Shown in pieces: positions 25,741 to 34,417 of a stretch of DNA of 64,000 nucleotides. Under the pieces are notes generated by a model that ran no database searches, had not been told where the DNA came from, and saw only the letters and a list, made by a program, of their open reading frames with translations. How positions within the stretch are numbered: position 1 is the stretch's first letter; every line of letters starts with the position of its first letter. The DNA comes from CAWAPS01 sp963783945 (GTDB lineage Bacteria > Actinomycetota > Acidimicrobiia > Acidimicrobiales > Palsa-688). The stretch covers positions 744,001 through 808,000 of the forward strand of contig CAWAPS010000007.1 in the NCBI GenBank assembly GCA_963783945.1, written 5' to 3'. The translations under genes were made by a program, and so were the position numbers.

Positions 25741-26784
25741 ATGGAGGTGCCCGACTACCACCTGCCCGAGTCGGCGATCGCTCAGAGCCCGGTGGAGCCG
25801 CGCGACTCCGCCCGCATGCTCGACGCCACCGACCCCACCGGCTCGGTGGTGCACCGCACGGTCAGACAGCTCCCCGACATCCTGCGCCCAGGCGACGTTC
25901 TGGTGGTGAACTCGTCCCGGGTCCTTCCGGCCCGGCTCCGGTTGTTCAAGCGGACGGGGGGCGCGGCCGAGGTGCTCCTCCTCGCGCCCGAACGCTCCGA
26001 CCAGCAGGTGTGGACGGCCATGGTTCGCCCCGGTCGTCGCCTTCCGCCCGGCACCCGGCTGGCGCCGGCGCCCGAGCGACCGGCCGTGGTCGAGGTGGGC
26101 GAGCGGCTGGGCGAGGGGCGGCGCCGGATCAGGTTGCTCGGGGATGCCACCACGGTGATGGCGGACGCCGGAGCGGTCGCCTTGCCCCCCTACATCAACA
26201 CCCCGCTCGCCGATCCCGAGCGGTACCAGACGGTGTACGCCGACCGGCCGGGCTCCGTGGCGGCGCCGACCGCTGGGTTGCACCTCACCCTCGACATCCT
26301 CGACCGGTGCCGGGCCGGGGGGATCGAAGTGCACACCGTGGACCTGGCGGTCGGTATGGCGACGTTCCGGCCGGTCCGGTCGGCTTCGGCCGAGGACCAC
26401 GTCATGCACACCGAGCGATACGCCGTCCCCCGGCCAACCTGGAGGGCGTGCCAGCACGCCAGCCGGGTGATCGCAGTGGGCACGACCACCGTCCGAGCCC
26501 TGGAGACGGCGGCGGCGACCGGGAGGCTCGAAGGCGAGAGCGACCTGTACATCCGAGGCCGGTTCCCCTTCGAGGTCGTCGACGTGCTGCTCACCAACTT
26601 CCACCTGCCCCGATCCACCCTTCTTCTGCTCCTCGAATCGTTCTGTGGCAGGCGGTGGCGGGATCTCTACTCCGTGGCCCTCGACGAGAACTACCGGTTC
26701 CTGTCGTTCGGTGACGCCATGCTCGTGGCCCGCCGCTCCGGTCCGGCAGAGGAAGCCGAGGAAAAGGATCCGGCCCCGGCGTGA
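25741..26784 (+). CDS. queA: S-adenosylmethionine:tRNA ribosyltransferase-isomerase
   Basis: A 347-residue enzyme beginning MEVPDYHLPESAIAQSPVEP. It contains DVLVVNSSRVLPARLRLFK, LPPYINTPLADPERYQTVYA, GSVAAPTAGLHLT and LLTNFHLPRSTLLLL, all QueA blocks. It converts preQ1 in tRNA to epoxyqueuosine. The tgt gene overlaps its end by 4 bases (GTGA), so the two queuosine enzymes are translationally coupled. It follows ruvB after 35 bases. Confidence 0.95.
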   Translation: MEVPDYHLPESAIAQSPVEPRDSARMLDATDPTGSVVHRTVRQLPDILRPGDVLVVNSSRVLPARLRLFKRTGGAAEVLLLAPERSDQQVWTAMVRPGRRLPPGTRLAPAPERPAVVEVGERLGEGRRRIRLLGDATTVMADAGAVALPPYINTPLADPERYQTVYADRPGSVAAPTAGLHLTLDILDRCRAGGIEVHTVDLAVGMATFRPVRSASAEDHVMHTERYAVPRPTWRACQHASRVIAVGTTTVRALETAAATGRLEGESDLYIRGRFPFEVVDVLLTNFHLPRSTLLLLLESFCGRRWRDLYSVALDENYRFLSFGDAMLVARRSGPAEEAEEKDPAPA

Positions 26785-27893
26785 CCCCCGCTCACCTGAC
26801 GGTCACGTCGGTCGACGGTCGGGCCCGCACCGGGTGGGTCTCGACCCCCGGGGGCGCCTTCGAGACCCCTTGTTTCATGCCGGTCGGCACGCGAGGCACC
26901 GTCCGCCTCCTCGATGCGTCGGATCTGGGCGCACTGGGCCTCCCGGTCGTGCTGGCCAACACCTACCACCTGATGCTCCGCCCGGGGGTCGAGGCCATCG
27001 AGGCCCTGGGGGGCCTCCATCGCTTCACCGGCTGGAGCGGCCTGATACTGACCGACTCCGGGGGCTACCAGGTGTTTTCCCTCCGTCCCCAGGTCGACGA
27101 CGACGGGGTCACCTTCCGATCGACCTACGACGGCTCGGCCCACCGACTGACGCCGGAGATCGCAGTGGACGTCCAGGAACGCCTCGGCGCCGACATCCAG
27201 ATGGCTCTCGACGTGTGCTGCGGCCTCCCGGCCTCCGACGCCGAGGTGCGCCGGGCGGCCGACCGGACCATCGCCTGGGCGACCCGGGCCCGCAAGGTCC
27301 ACGACCGCGCCGACCAGTGCCTGTTCGGGATCGTGCAGGGCGGGGTGTCTCCCGAGCTCAGAGCGGAGCACGCCGAGCGGACAGTAGACCTCGGCTTCGA
27401 CGGCTACGCCATCGGCGGGCTGTCCGTAGGGGAGCCCCGGGGGCAGATGCTGCCGGCGGTGGCGGCGGCGACGACCTTCCTGCCTCCCGACCGGCCCCGT
27501 TACCTGATGGGGGTGGGAGATCCGGTTTCGATGGTCGAGGCCGTGGCCCTCGGGGTGGATATGTTCGACTGCGTCATGCCCACCCGACTGGCCAGGCACG
27601 GCACGGCCATGACATCAGCCGGGCGGCTGTCGGTCAGGGCCGCCCGCCAGGCGGTGGACGACCGGCCGCTCGACGAGGCGTGCCCCTGCCCGGTGTGCTC
27701 GCGCTACAGCCGGGGCTTCCTGCGCCACCTGCTCGTGGTGGGCGAACCGACGGGGGGCCGGTTGCTCACCATCCACAATTTGGCTTGGGTGTCGCGACTG
27801 TTCGGAAGCATCCGGTCCGCCATCGCCGCCGGGGCCCTGGCAAAGGTGCAAAAAGAGGTGGCTGCAGGGTGGGAAGCCGGGGCTCTGCGCTAA
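26781..27893 (+). CDS. tgt: tRNA-guanine transglycosylase
   Basis: A 370-residue TIM-barrel enzyme. GAFETPCFMPVGTRGTVR begins the conserved part; active-site segments are LILTDSGGYQVFSL and DCVMPTRLARHGTAMT; the zinc site is CPCPVCSRYSRGFLRHL with a His in LLTIHNL. It swaps guanine for preQ1 at the wobble position of GUN anticodon tRNAs. GTG 26781 overlaps the queA stop. Confidence 0.95.
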   Translation: MTPAHLTVTSVDGRARTGWVSTPGGAFETPCFMPVGTRGTVRLLDASDLGALGLPVVLANTYHLMLRPGVEAIEALGGLHRFTGWSGLILTDSGGYQVFSLRPQVDDDGVTFRSTYDGSAHRLTPEIAVDVQERLGADIQMALDVCCGLPASDAEVRRAADRTIAWATRARKVHDRADQCLFGIVQGGVSPELRAEHAERTVDLGFDGYAIGGLSVGEPRGQMLPAVAAATTFLPPDRPRYLMGVGDPVSMVEAVALGVDMFDCVMPTRLARHGTAMTSAGRLSVRAARQAVDDRPLDEACPCPVCSRYSRGFLRHLLVVGEPTGGRLLTIHNLAWVSRLFGSIRSAIAAGALAKVQKEVAAGWEAGALR

Positions 27894-27930
27894 TGTCCTC
27901 CGGTCCCCCATCGCGGGGCACTATCCCTTC

Positions 27931-28413
27931 ATGCACCTAAGCCTCGCACTCCTAGCCGCCACCACCTCCACGACTGTGGCGGGCAAGCACAAGTCTTCGA
28001 ACTCGGCGGAGTTCCTGCTGTTCATCGCCGTCATCTTCTTCGTGGTGTACTTCCTGTTTCTCCGGCCCCGCCAGCAGAAGGCCAAACGGGCGCAAACCCA
28101 GGCCAAGCAGCTGGGGATCGGGGACCAGGTGATGTCCGCCGGCGGGATCTACGGGAAGGTCGTCGCCATCGACTCCGATGTGGTCGAGGTGGAGGTGTCC
28201 CCGGGGATCGTGCTCAGCTTCACCCGCCGGGCCATCAACCCCGTCCCGGCGACCGGGCCGGCCCCGCCCCGAGGACCGGCGCCGTCGAGCAGACGGGCGC
28301 CCGTCGATGACGCCCCGTCAGCCGAGGACGACTGGAGTGCCCATGATTCCGACGGGCCCGGGGATTCGGTAGCGGACAAACCGTCCGAAGCCGATCCAGA
28401 CCCCGATCACTAG
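27931..28413 (+). CDS. yajC: Preprotein translocase subunit YajC
   Basis: A 160-residue protein with a single membrane helix LLFIAVIFFVVYFLFLRPRQ, then QAKQLGIGDQVMSAGGIYGK and VVEVEVSPGIVLSFTRRAI, the YajC core. The acidic, Pro-rich C-terminal extension of about 60 residues is longer than usual. It sits 3 bases before secD and forms part of the SecDF-YajC accessory complex. The placement after tgt is the classical order. Confidence 0.92.
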   Translation: MHLSLALLAATTSTTVAGKHKSSNSAEFLLFIAVIFFVVYFLFLRPRQQKAKRAQTQAKQLGIGDQVMSAGGIYGKVVAIDSDVVEVEVSPGIVLSFTRRAINPVPATGPAPPRGPAPSSRRAPVDDAPSAEDDWSAHDSDGPGDSVADKPSEADPDPDH

Positions 28414-28416
28414 ACC

Positions 28417-30095
28417 ATGCGACGCGGCCTGGTTTGGTCCCTCATCTTCTTCATCTTGTTGTCGGTCGTGTACCTGACCGCGACCATCGTGAGCGGCCAT
28501 CGCATCCTGCTCGGGCTCGACCTCAGGGGCGGGGTCTCGGTGGTGCTGCAACCTCAAGGGACGGTGAGTGACGCCACCCTGCAGGAGGCGGTGAACATCA
28601 TCGACCGCCGGGTCAACGGCCTCGGTGTCTCCAACGCAGAGGTCCAACGGCAGGGCCGCGATGTGGTCATCAGCTTGCCGGGCATCAAGGACCCCCAGGC
28701 GGCCATCAAGACCCTGGGATCGACCGCCACCTTGTACTTCCGCCCGGTCGAATGCGAGATCCCGCCGTACGCCGCGCCCGCGACCACCCCGTCGACCACG
28801 GTCCCCAGGAACCCGCCGCACAACGTCACCCCCGGAACACCCACGACGGTCCCGGTGCCGACCACGACGAAGGCGGCGGCCGGCCCAACCGGTTCGCCGA
28901 TCGAGCTCACGGCCGCCCACCTGCCGGCCGCGGGATCCACCGGCCCGAGCACCCCCCCACCCCGGCCACGACGGTGCCGTCCAGCCCGACCACGACCGCC
29001 CCCCCAGCAGGCGCCAGCCTGGCCCAGGCCGCCTGCTCCTCGTCGACCTCGGCGAGCATCCCCAGCACCAACGTGGCGGCCGACGCCGCCAACTCCTACG
29101 TCATCCTGCCCTACTACGACAACTCGGTTCGCTACGTGCTCGGCCCGGCGGACATGAAGGGCGATGTGGTGTCGAACACCAGCGTCATCGCCCCCACCAC
29201 GGGTGGCGGCTACCAGGTGCAGGTCACCTTCACGAGCAAGGGCGCGACCGAGTTCGACAACATCGCGGCCCAGCGCTACCCCTTCTACCAGCAAAACCCG
29301 TCCAATCCCGGCTATCAGGCCCAGGAGGCCATCGAGCTCGACGCCGTCGTCATCTCGGCTCCGGTCATCCAGGCCCAGAGCTTCAACGGCGTGGCGGTGA
29401 TCAGCGGCGGGACCACCGCCCCGTTCACCAACTCTCAGGCCCAGAACCTGGCCATCCAGCTCAAGTACGGCTCGCTCCCGGTGCGCTTCGTGCCGCAGTC
29501 CCTGCAGACGGTGTCGGCCACCATCGGTAAGGACTCCCTGCGGGCCGGCCTCCTGGCCGGCATCGGCGGGATAATCGTGGTGATGATCTACATGCTGCTG
29601 TACTACCGGGGTCTGGGCCTCGTGGTGCTGGCCGGCCTGGCCCTCGGCGGTGCCCTCCTGTACTCGGTGCTCGCCACGCTCAGCCACACGAGAGGGCTGA
29701 CCTTGACTCTCGCCGGGGTGACGGGGATCATCGTGTCCATCGGCATAACCGTCGATTCGTACGTCGTGTACTTCGAGCGTTTGAAAGACGAGGTGCGAGC
29801 AGGCCGCACCGTACGCCAGTCGGTCGATCGCAGCTTCGCCCGGGCCTTCCGCACGGTGCTGACCGCCGACCTGGTGTCATTCATGGCCGCGTTGATCCTC
29901 TACCTGTTCACGGTGGGAGACGTGAGGGGGTTCGCCTTCACCCTCGGATTGTCCACGGTGATCGACGTGTTCACCGCGTACTTCTTCATCCGCCCGGCGG
30001 TGATCCTGCTCGGCCGGCGGCGGTCCTTCACCGACAATCGGCTGTTCGGCATGAACCGGGGCCTGGGCGCCCGAACAACCACCCGGGAGGCGTGA
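28417..30095 (+). pseudogene. secD: Protein translocase subunit SecD, read in two frames (single-base frameshift in a C7 run)
   Basis: The N-terminal frame gives the first membrane helix, ILLGLDLRGGVSVVLQPQGT and NIIDRRVNGLGVSNAEVQ, then a Pro/Thr-rich insert. At the C7 run 28952-28958 homology moves to the frame -1, which carries YGSLPVRFVPQSLQTVSATI, five further helices, GIIVSIGITVDSYVVYFERL and YFFIRPAVILLG. One extra C would join them as PSTPPTPATTVPSSPTTT. SecD with SecF uses the proton gradient to pull exported proteins. Because secF is intact and directly adjacent, a sequencing error in the low-complexity insert is the likeliest explanation. Confidence 0.85.
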
Positions 30096-31367
30096 GTGGC
30101 GACCCACCGGCCCAACGCCTTCCTGCGGCTGTTCCGAGGCGAGACCTCATACGATTTCTGCGGCCGGTGGAAGACCTGGCTGGCCATCTCCGGCACCATC
30201 ATCATTATCGGGCTGATCTCCATCGGCACGAGGGGCCTCAACTTCTCCATCGACTTCAAGGGCGGCACCGTCTGGGAGGTGCCGTCGAACGCTTCGGTCT
30301 CCCACGTCCGCGAGGTGGTCAACAACGCGGTGCCCGGCTACGGCCAGGCCACCATCACCATCCTGACCAACAGCCAAACCGGGCAGCGCACCGTCAAGGT
30401 GGAGGACTCGGCCAAGTTGACCAGCGACCCGACGAAGGTCGCCACGGTGCAGAACGCCCTGGCCAAGATGGCCGGAGTATCGCCCAACGACGTGCAGCTC
30501 AACGACATCGGGCCGTCCTGGGGGGCCGACATCACCAACAAGGCCATCAAGGCGGTGATCGTCTTTCTCGTCGTGGTGGCCATCTACATTTGGCTCCGGT
30601 TCGAGGCCAAAATGGCGCTGGCCGCCCTTATCGCCCTGGTGCACGACATCCTCATCACCGCCGGCCTGTACTCCCTGTCGGGGTTCCAGGTGAGCCCCGA
30701 CACGGTGATCGCCTTCTTGACGGTCCTCGGGTACTCGCTCTACGACACCATCGTTGTGTTCGACCGGGTCCAGGAGAACACCCGCGGGCTGGCTTCGACC
30801 AACCGGATGACCTACAGCGACGTGGTCAACCTCTCCATGAACCAGGTGCTCGCCCGCTCGCTCAACACCTCCCTGGTAGCCATTCTGCCGATCCTGTCGA
30901 TCCTGGTCGTGGGATCGTGGATACTCGGGGCTACCGCCCTGAACGACTTCGGCCTGGCCCTTTTCATCGGTCTCACCACCGGCGCCTACTCGTCGATTTT
31001 CATCGCCTCGCCGCTGCTGGCGGTGTTCAAGGAGCGCGAGCCGCGGTACGCCGAGATCCGCCGGCGCCTGGCCCAGGGCGCCACCCCGGCGCGCCGCATC
31101 ACCCCGGCGGCGGCCGCCGCGGCCGGCAGCGCGCTTTCGCTCAGCGCCGAGGCCCAGCCGCAGACGCAGACCCAGACCCGGACGCGAACCCAGACCCGGC
31201 CGGAGCCGGAGCTCGAGCCGGAAACCGAATATGGGACGGCGGCGCCGGTCGAGGATTCGCCCCCCCCGCCCGCCCCGCCCGTGCCGGCGCCGGTAGGGAG
31301 CGACATCCCGCCCCGATCGGCCACCAGACCTCCGCCCCGGCCGCGCAAGAAGGGCCGGCGCCGCTAG
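30096..31367 (+). CDS. secF: Protein translocase subunit SecF
   Basis: A 423-residue protein starting immediately after the secD stop. It has a first helix followed by LNFSIDFKGGTVWEVPSNAS and five further helices with LAALIALVHDILITAGLYSL, VIAFLTVLGYSLYDTIVVFD and RSLNTSLVAILPIL, all SecF hallmarks. The cytoplasmic tail of about 110 residues is low in complexity: a Gln/Thr/Arg repeat, then Pro-rich and basic ends. The tail is not part of the conserved fold. Confidence 0.94.
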   Translation: MATHRPNAFLRLFRGETSYDFCGRWKTWLAISGTIIIIGLISIGTRGLNFSIDFKGGTVWEVPSNASVSHVREVVNNAVPGYGQATITILTNSQTGQRTVKVEDSAKLTSDPTKVATVQNALAKMAGVSPNDVQLNDIGPSWGADITNKAIKAVIVFLVVVAIYIWLRFEAKMALAALIALVHDILITAGLYSLSGFQVSPDTVIAFLTVLGYSLYDTIVVFDRVQENTRGLASTNRMTYSDVVNLSMNQVLARSLNTSLVAILPILSILVVGSWILGATALNDFGLALFIGLTTGAYSSIFIASPLLAVFKEREPRYAEIRRRLAQGATPARRITPAAAAAAGSALSLSAEAQPQTQTQTRTRTQTRPEPELEPETEYGTAAPVEDSPPPPAPPVPAPVGSDIPPRSATRPPPRPRKKGRRR

Positions 31368-31386
31368 GCCCACTCCGCGCTCGACT

Positions 31387-31491
31387 GGGCGCAGCGACCG
31401 TCGCACCGGGCGCAGCGACCGTCGCACCGGGCGCAGCGACCGTCGCACCGGGTGCAGCGACCGTCGCACCGGGCGCAGCGACCGTCGCACC
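31387..31491. repeat. Five head-to-tail copies of a 21-bp repeat
   Basis: The unit GGGCGCAGCGACCGTCGCACC occurs five times without spacers (31387-31407, 31408-31428, 31429-31449, 31450-31470, 31471-31491); only the fourth copy differs, by one base (T for C at position 4). Each unit contains the small inverted repeat GCGACCGTCGC. The array fills most of the gap between secF and apt and stops about 20 bases before the apt -10 element. Confidence 0.95.
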
Positions 31492-31511
31492 GGGGACCTC
31501 TCGGGGAGCGG

Positions 31512-31517
31512 TACTTT
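31512..31517 (+). promoter_or_regulatory. Probable -10 element for leaderless apt transcript
   Basis: TACTTT (TANNNT) lies 7 nt before ATG 31525, directly after the 21-bp repeat array. Confidence 0.45.
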
Positions 31518-31524
31518 GGAATAT

Positions 31525-32055
31525 ATGGAGGGCACCCACGGCTGGTTGAAGGACCTGATCCGGGATGTACCGGATTTCCCGGTGCCCGGGGTGGTGTTCA
31601 GGGACATAACCCCCCTCCTGGCCGACGCCGGCGCCCTGGCCGCGTGCGTGGATGCCCTCGCCGGCGCGTTCGCCAACCACCGGGTGGACAAGGTTCTCGG
31701 CGTGGAAGCCCGGGGGTTCATCCTGGCCTCGCCGGTCGCCCTGCGGCTCGGGGCGGGATTCGTGCCGGTGCGCAAGCCCGGCAAACTTCCCTGGCAGGTT
31801 CACGCCGAGCCCTACCAGCTCGAATACGGGTTCGACGCCCTGGAGATACACCGGGACGCCCTGGCGCCCGGTGAGCGGGCTTTGATAATCGACGACGTTC
31901 TGGCGACCGGAGGCACCGCCGCCGCCACGGCCCGGCTGGTCCGCACCATGGGGGCCGAGGTCGTGGGGTTCGGATGCATCCTCGAGCTCGCCTTCCTCGG
32001 TGGGCGCGGCCGACTCGAAGAGCTGGACGCAGTAGTGCTGCTCAGCTATGAGTAA
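31525..32055 (+). CDS. apt: Adenine phosphoribosyltransferase
   Basis: A 176-residue PRTase. Family segments are IRDVPDFPVPGVVFRDITPL, VLGVEARGFILASPVALRLG and VPVRKPGKLP, and the PRPP-binding loop ALIIDDVLATGGTAAATARL. It salvages adenine to AMP. ATG 31525 is preferred over TTG 31516 because it lies 7 nt after a good -10 element. The downstream partner is rel, after a 90-base gap; the secD-secF-apt-relA order is widely conserved in actinobacteria. Confidence 0.95.
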   Translation: MEGTHGWLKDLIRDVPDFPVPGVVFRDITPLLADAGALAACVDALAGAFANHRVDKVLGVEARGFILASPVALRLGAGFVPVRKPGKLPWQVHAEPYQLEYGFDALEIHRDALAPGERALIIDDVLATGGTAAATARLVRTMGAEVVGFGCILELAFLGGRGRLEELDAVVLLSYE

Positions 32056-32145
32056 ACCGCGTCGCGCCATAGACGGCGGCGACGCCCGCTGGTTACCAAC
32101 GGCTCTGGCCGCGTGCGATTCTCCGACGCGGTTCAGGGGGGGCCG

Positions 32146-34392
32146 ATGATGAGCCGGGGGGAGGGGGCCAACCGGGCCAGGGCGGTGGCCACGGTCGAGC
32201 GAGTTCTGCCGTGGCGCCGGCAGGTGCAGACGGCCGACGCCCTGCAACCCTTGCTCAGCGCGTTCCGGGCCCGCCACCCGAGGGACCCGACCGCCCTAAT
32301 CGTCCGGTCCTACGAGTCGGCGGCCAACGCCCATGAGGGTCAGCTCCGCAACTCCGGCGAAGCGTACATATCGCACCCCCTGGCGGTGGCGACCATACTG
32401 GCCGGCCTCGGACTCGACGACGTAACCATCGCCGCCGCCCTGCTCCACGATGCGGTCGAGGACACCGGCTTCGACCTCGAGAAGATAGAGCTCCAGTTCG
32501 GAGCGGATGTGGCGTCCATCGTCGACGGGGTGACCAAACTCGACCGGGTTCGCTTCGATTCCCGCCAGGCCCAGCAGGCCGCAACCATGCGCAAGATGCT
32601 GGTGGCCATGGCCAAGGATCCCCGGGTCCTTCTCATCAAGCTCGCCGACCGGCTGCACAACATGCAGACGATCGCGGCCATGCCCGAGTGGAAGCAGAAG
32701 CGCAGCGCCCAGGAGACCCTGGACATCTACGCCCCGCTGGCCCATCGCTTCGGGATCCAGGACATCAAATGGCAGCTGGAGGACCTGGCGTTCGCCGCCC
32801 TGCACCCCCGGCGGTACGCCGAGATCGAACAGATGGTCGCCACCCGGGCACCCGAGCGGGACATTTACCTGGCCCAGGTCATCGATCAGGTGTACGAGCG
32901 CCTCGCGGCGGCGCGAATCGAGGCCCAGGTCAACGGCCGGCCGAAGCACCTGTACTCGATCTACGAGAAAATGGTCGTCAAGAACAAGGAGTTCGCCGAC
33001 ATCTATGACCTGGTCGGCGTGCGGGTGCTCGTCGAATCGGTCAAAGACTGCTGGGCCGCCCTGGGGGCCATCCACGGGGCATGGACCCCGGTAACCGGGC
33101 GGTTCAAGGACTACATCAACACCCCTAAGTTCAACCTGTACCAGTCGCTGCACACCACCGTGGTCGGGCCCCAGGGCAAGGCCATCGAGGCCCAGATCCG
33201 CACGGCCGAGATGCACAATCGGGCGGAGTGGGGGATCGCCGCCCACTGGGGTTACAAGGAGAAGGCCTCACCCGCCGACGTGGCCTGGCTCCAACGCATC
33301 GTCGACTGGTCGGCGGAGAGCTCCGATCCCGCCGAGTTCCTCGAAACCCTGAAGCTGGACCTCGACACCGACGAGGTCTATGTGTTCACCCCGAAGGGTG
33401 ACGTGGTGTCGCTCCCGGTGCTCTCTACTCCGATCGATTTTGCCTACGCCATTCACACCGAAGTCGGTCACCGCTGCATCGGCGCCCGGGTCAACGGGAG
33501 ACTGGTTCCCCTCGACTCCCGGATGGCGTCGGGCGACACGGTCGAGGTGTTCACGTCCAAGGTGCCCTCTGCGGGCCCGAGCCGGGACTGGCTCAAGATC
33601 GTGGTCAGCCCGAAGGCCCGCAACAAGATCAAGCAGTGGTTCAGCCGGGAACGGCGGGAAGACGCCATCGAGACGGGGCGGGACGAGCTCACCAAGGCCC
33701 TGCGCAAGGAGGGGCTGCCGGTCCAGAAGCTGACCAACTCCCAGGTCCTGATCGGCGTGGCCGAGGCCCTCAACTATTCCGACCTCGACGCCCTTCACGC
33801 CGCCATAGGCGAGAACCACGTCTCGGCTCAATCGATCGCCCAGCGCGTCGCCCGCGAGTTGCGGGGCGGGGACCACGAGGTGCAGCTGCCGATCACGGCC
33901 CGCCAGCCCCGCCGGGTAAGCCCCCGGCACGGGGTGGGCGTCCACGTCGAGGGGTTGGACGACCTGATGGTGCGTTTGTCCCGGTGCTGCACCCCGGTGC
34001 CGGGGGACGAGATCATCGGCTTCGTGACGAGAGGCCGGGGAGTGAGCGTGCACCGCAGCGACTGCGCCAACGCCGCGGCCCTCTCCGCGGGCGAGGTCGG
34101 ACGCATGATCGAGGTGGAGTGGGACCACGCCAGCAGCGGGAGCTTCATCGCCGCGGTCGAACTGAAAGCCCTGGATCGCACCCGTTTGGGAGTAGACGTG
34201 TGGAAGGTGATCTCGGACAATCACCTGAACATCCTGCGCAGCGACTCCATCACCGGGGCGGACCGGGTGAGCCGCATGCGCTTCGAGTTCGAGCTGGCCG
34301 ACCCGGCCCATCTGGACTCCCTGCTGTCATCTCTGAAGCGGATCGACAGCGTGTACGACGCCTACCGGGTCCTGCCCAACCGGGGGGGCTGA
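32146..34392 (+). CDS. rel: (p)ppGpp synthetase/hydrolase, Rel (RelA/SpoT) family
   Basis: A 748-residue bifunctional alarmone enzyme. The HD hydrolase domain (about residues 45-190) includes YISHPLAVATILAGLGLDD and ALLHDAVEDTGFDLEKIELQ. The synthetase domain has KDYINTPKFNLYQSLHTTVV and IEAQIRTAEMHNRAEWGIAA. TGS (EVYVFTPKGDVVSLPVLSTP), helical/zinc-finger (LSRCCTPVPGDEIIGFVTRG) and ACT domains follow. Both catalytic domains look intact. ATG 32146 follows a purine-rich CAGGGGGGG; a longer GTG start at 32113 is less likely. Confidence 0.95.
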   Translation: MMSRGEGANRARAVATVERVLPWRRQVQTADALQPLLSAFRARHPRDPTALIVRSYESAANAHEGQLRNSGEAYISHPLAVATILAGLGLDDVTIAAALLHDAVEDTGFDLEKIELQFGADVASIVDGVTKLDRVRFDSRQAQQAATMRKMLVAMAKDPRVLLIKLADRLHNMQTIAAMPEWKQKRSAQETLDIYAPLAHRFGIQDIKWQLEDLAFAALHPRRYAEIEQMVATRAPERDIYLAQVIDQVYERLAAARIEAQVNGRPKHLYSIYEKMVVKNKEFADIYDLVGVRVLVESVKDCWAALGAIHGAWTPVTGRFKDYINTPKFNLYQSLHTTVVGPQGKAIEAQIRTAEMHNRAEWGIAAHWGYKEKASPADVAWLQRIVDWSAESSDPAEFLETLKLDLDTDEVYVFTPKGDVVSLPVLSTPIDFAYAIHTEVGHRCIGARVNGRLVPLDSRMASGDTVEVFTSKVPSAGPSRDWLKIVVSPKARNKIKQWFSRERREDAIETGRDELTKALRKEGLPVQKLTNSQVLIGVAEALNYSDLDALHAAIGENHVSAQSIAQRVARELRGGDHEVQLPITARQPRRVSPRHGVGVHVEGLDDLMVRLSRCCTPVPGDEIIGFVTRGRGVSVHRSDCANAAALSAGEVGRMIEVEWDHASSGSFIAAVELKALDRTRLGVDVWKVISDNHLNILRSDSITGADRVSRMRFEFELADPAHLDSLLSSLKRIDSVYDAYRVLPNRGG

Positions 34393-34403
34393 GAGCGGGC
34401 CGG

Positions 34404-34409
34404 TAACCT
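34404..34409 (+). promoter_or_regulatory. Probable -10 element for leaderless hisS transcript
   Basis: TAACCT (TANNNT) lies 8 nt before ATG 34418, in the 25-base gap after rel. Confidence 0.4.
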
Positions 34410-34417
34410 GGCTCGTC

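Noticed and set aside
31387..31491. CRISPR array
   Set aside because: The 21-bp units are contiguous with no spacers and no cas gene is near.
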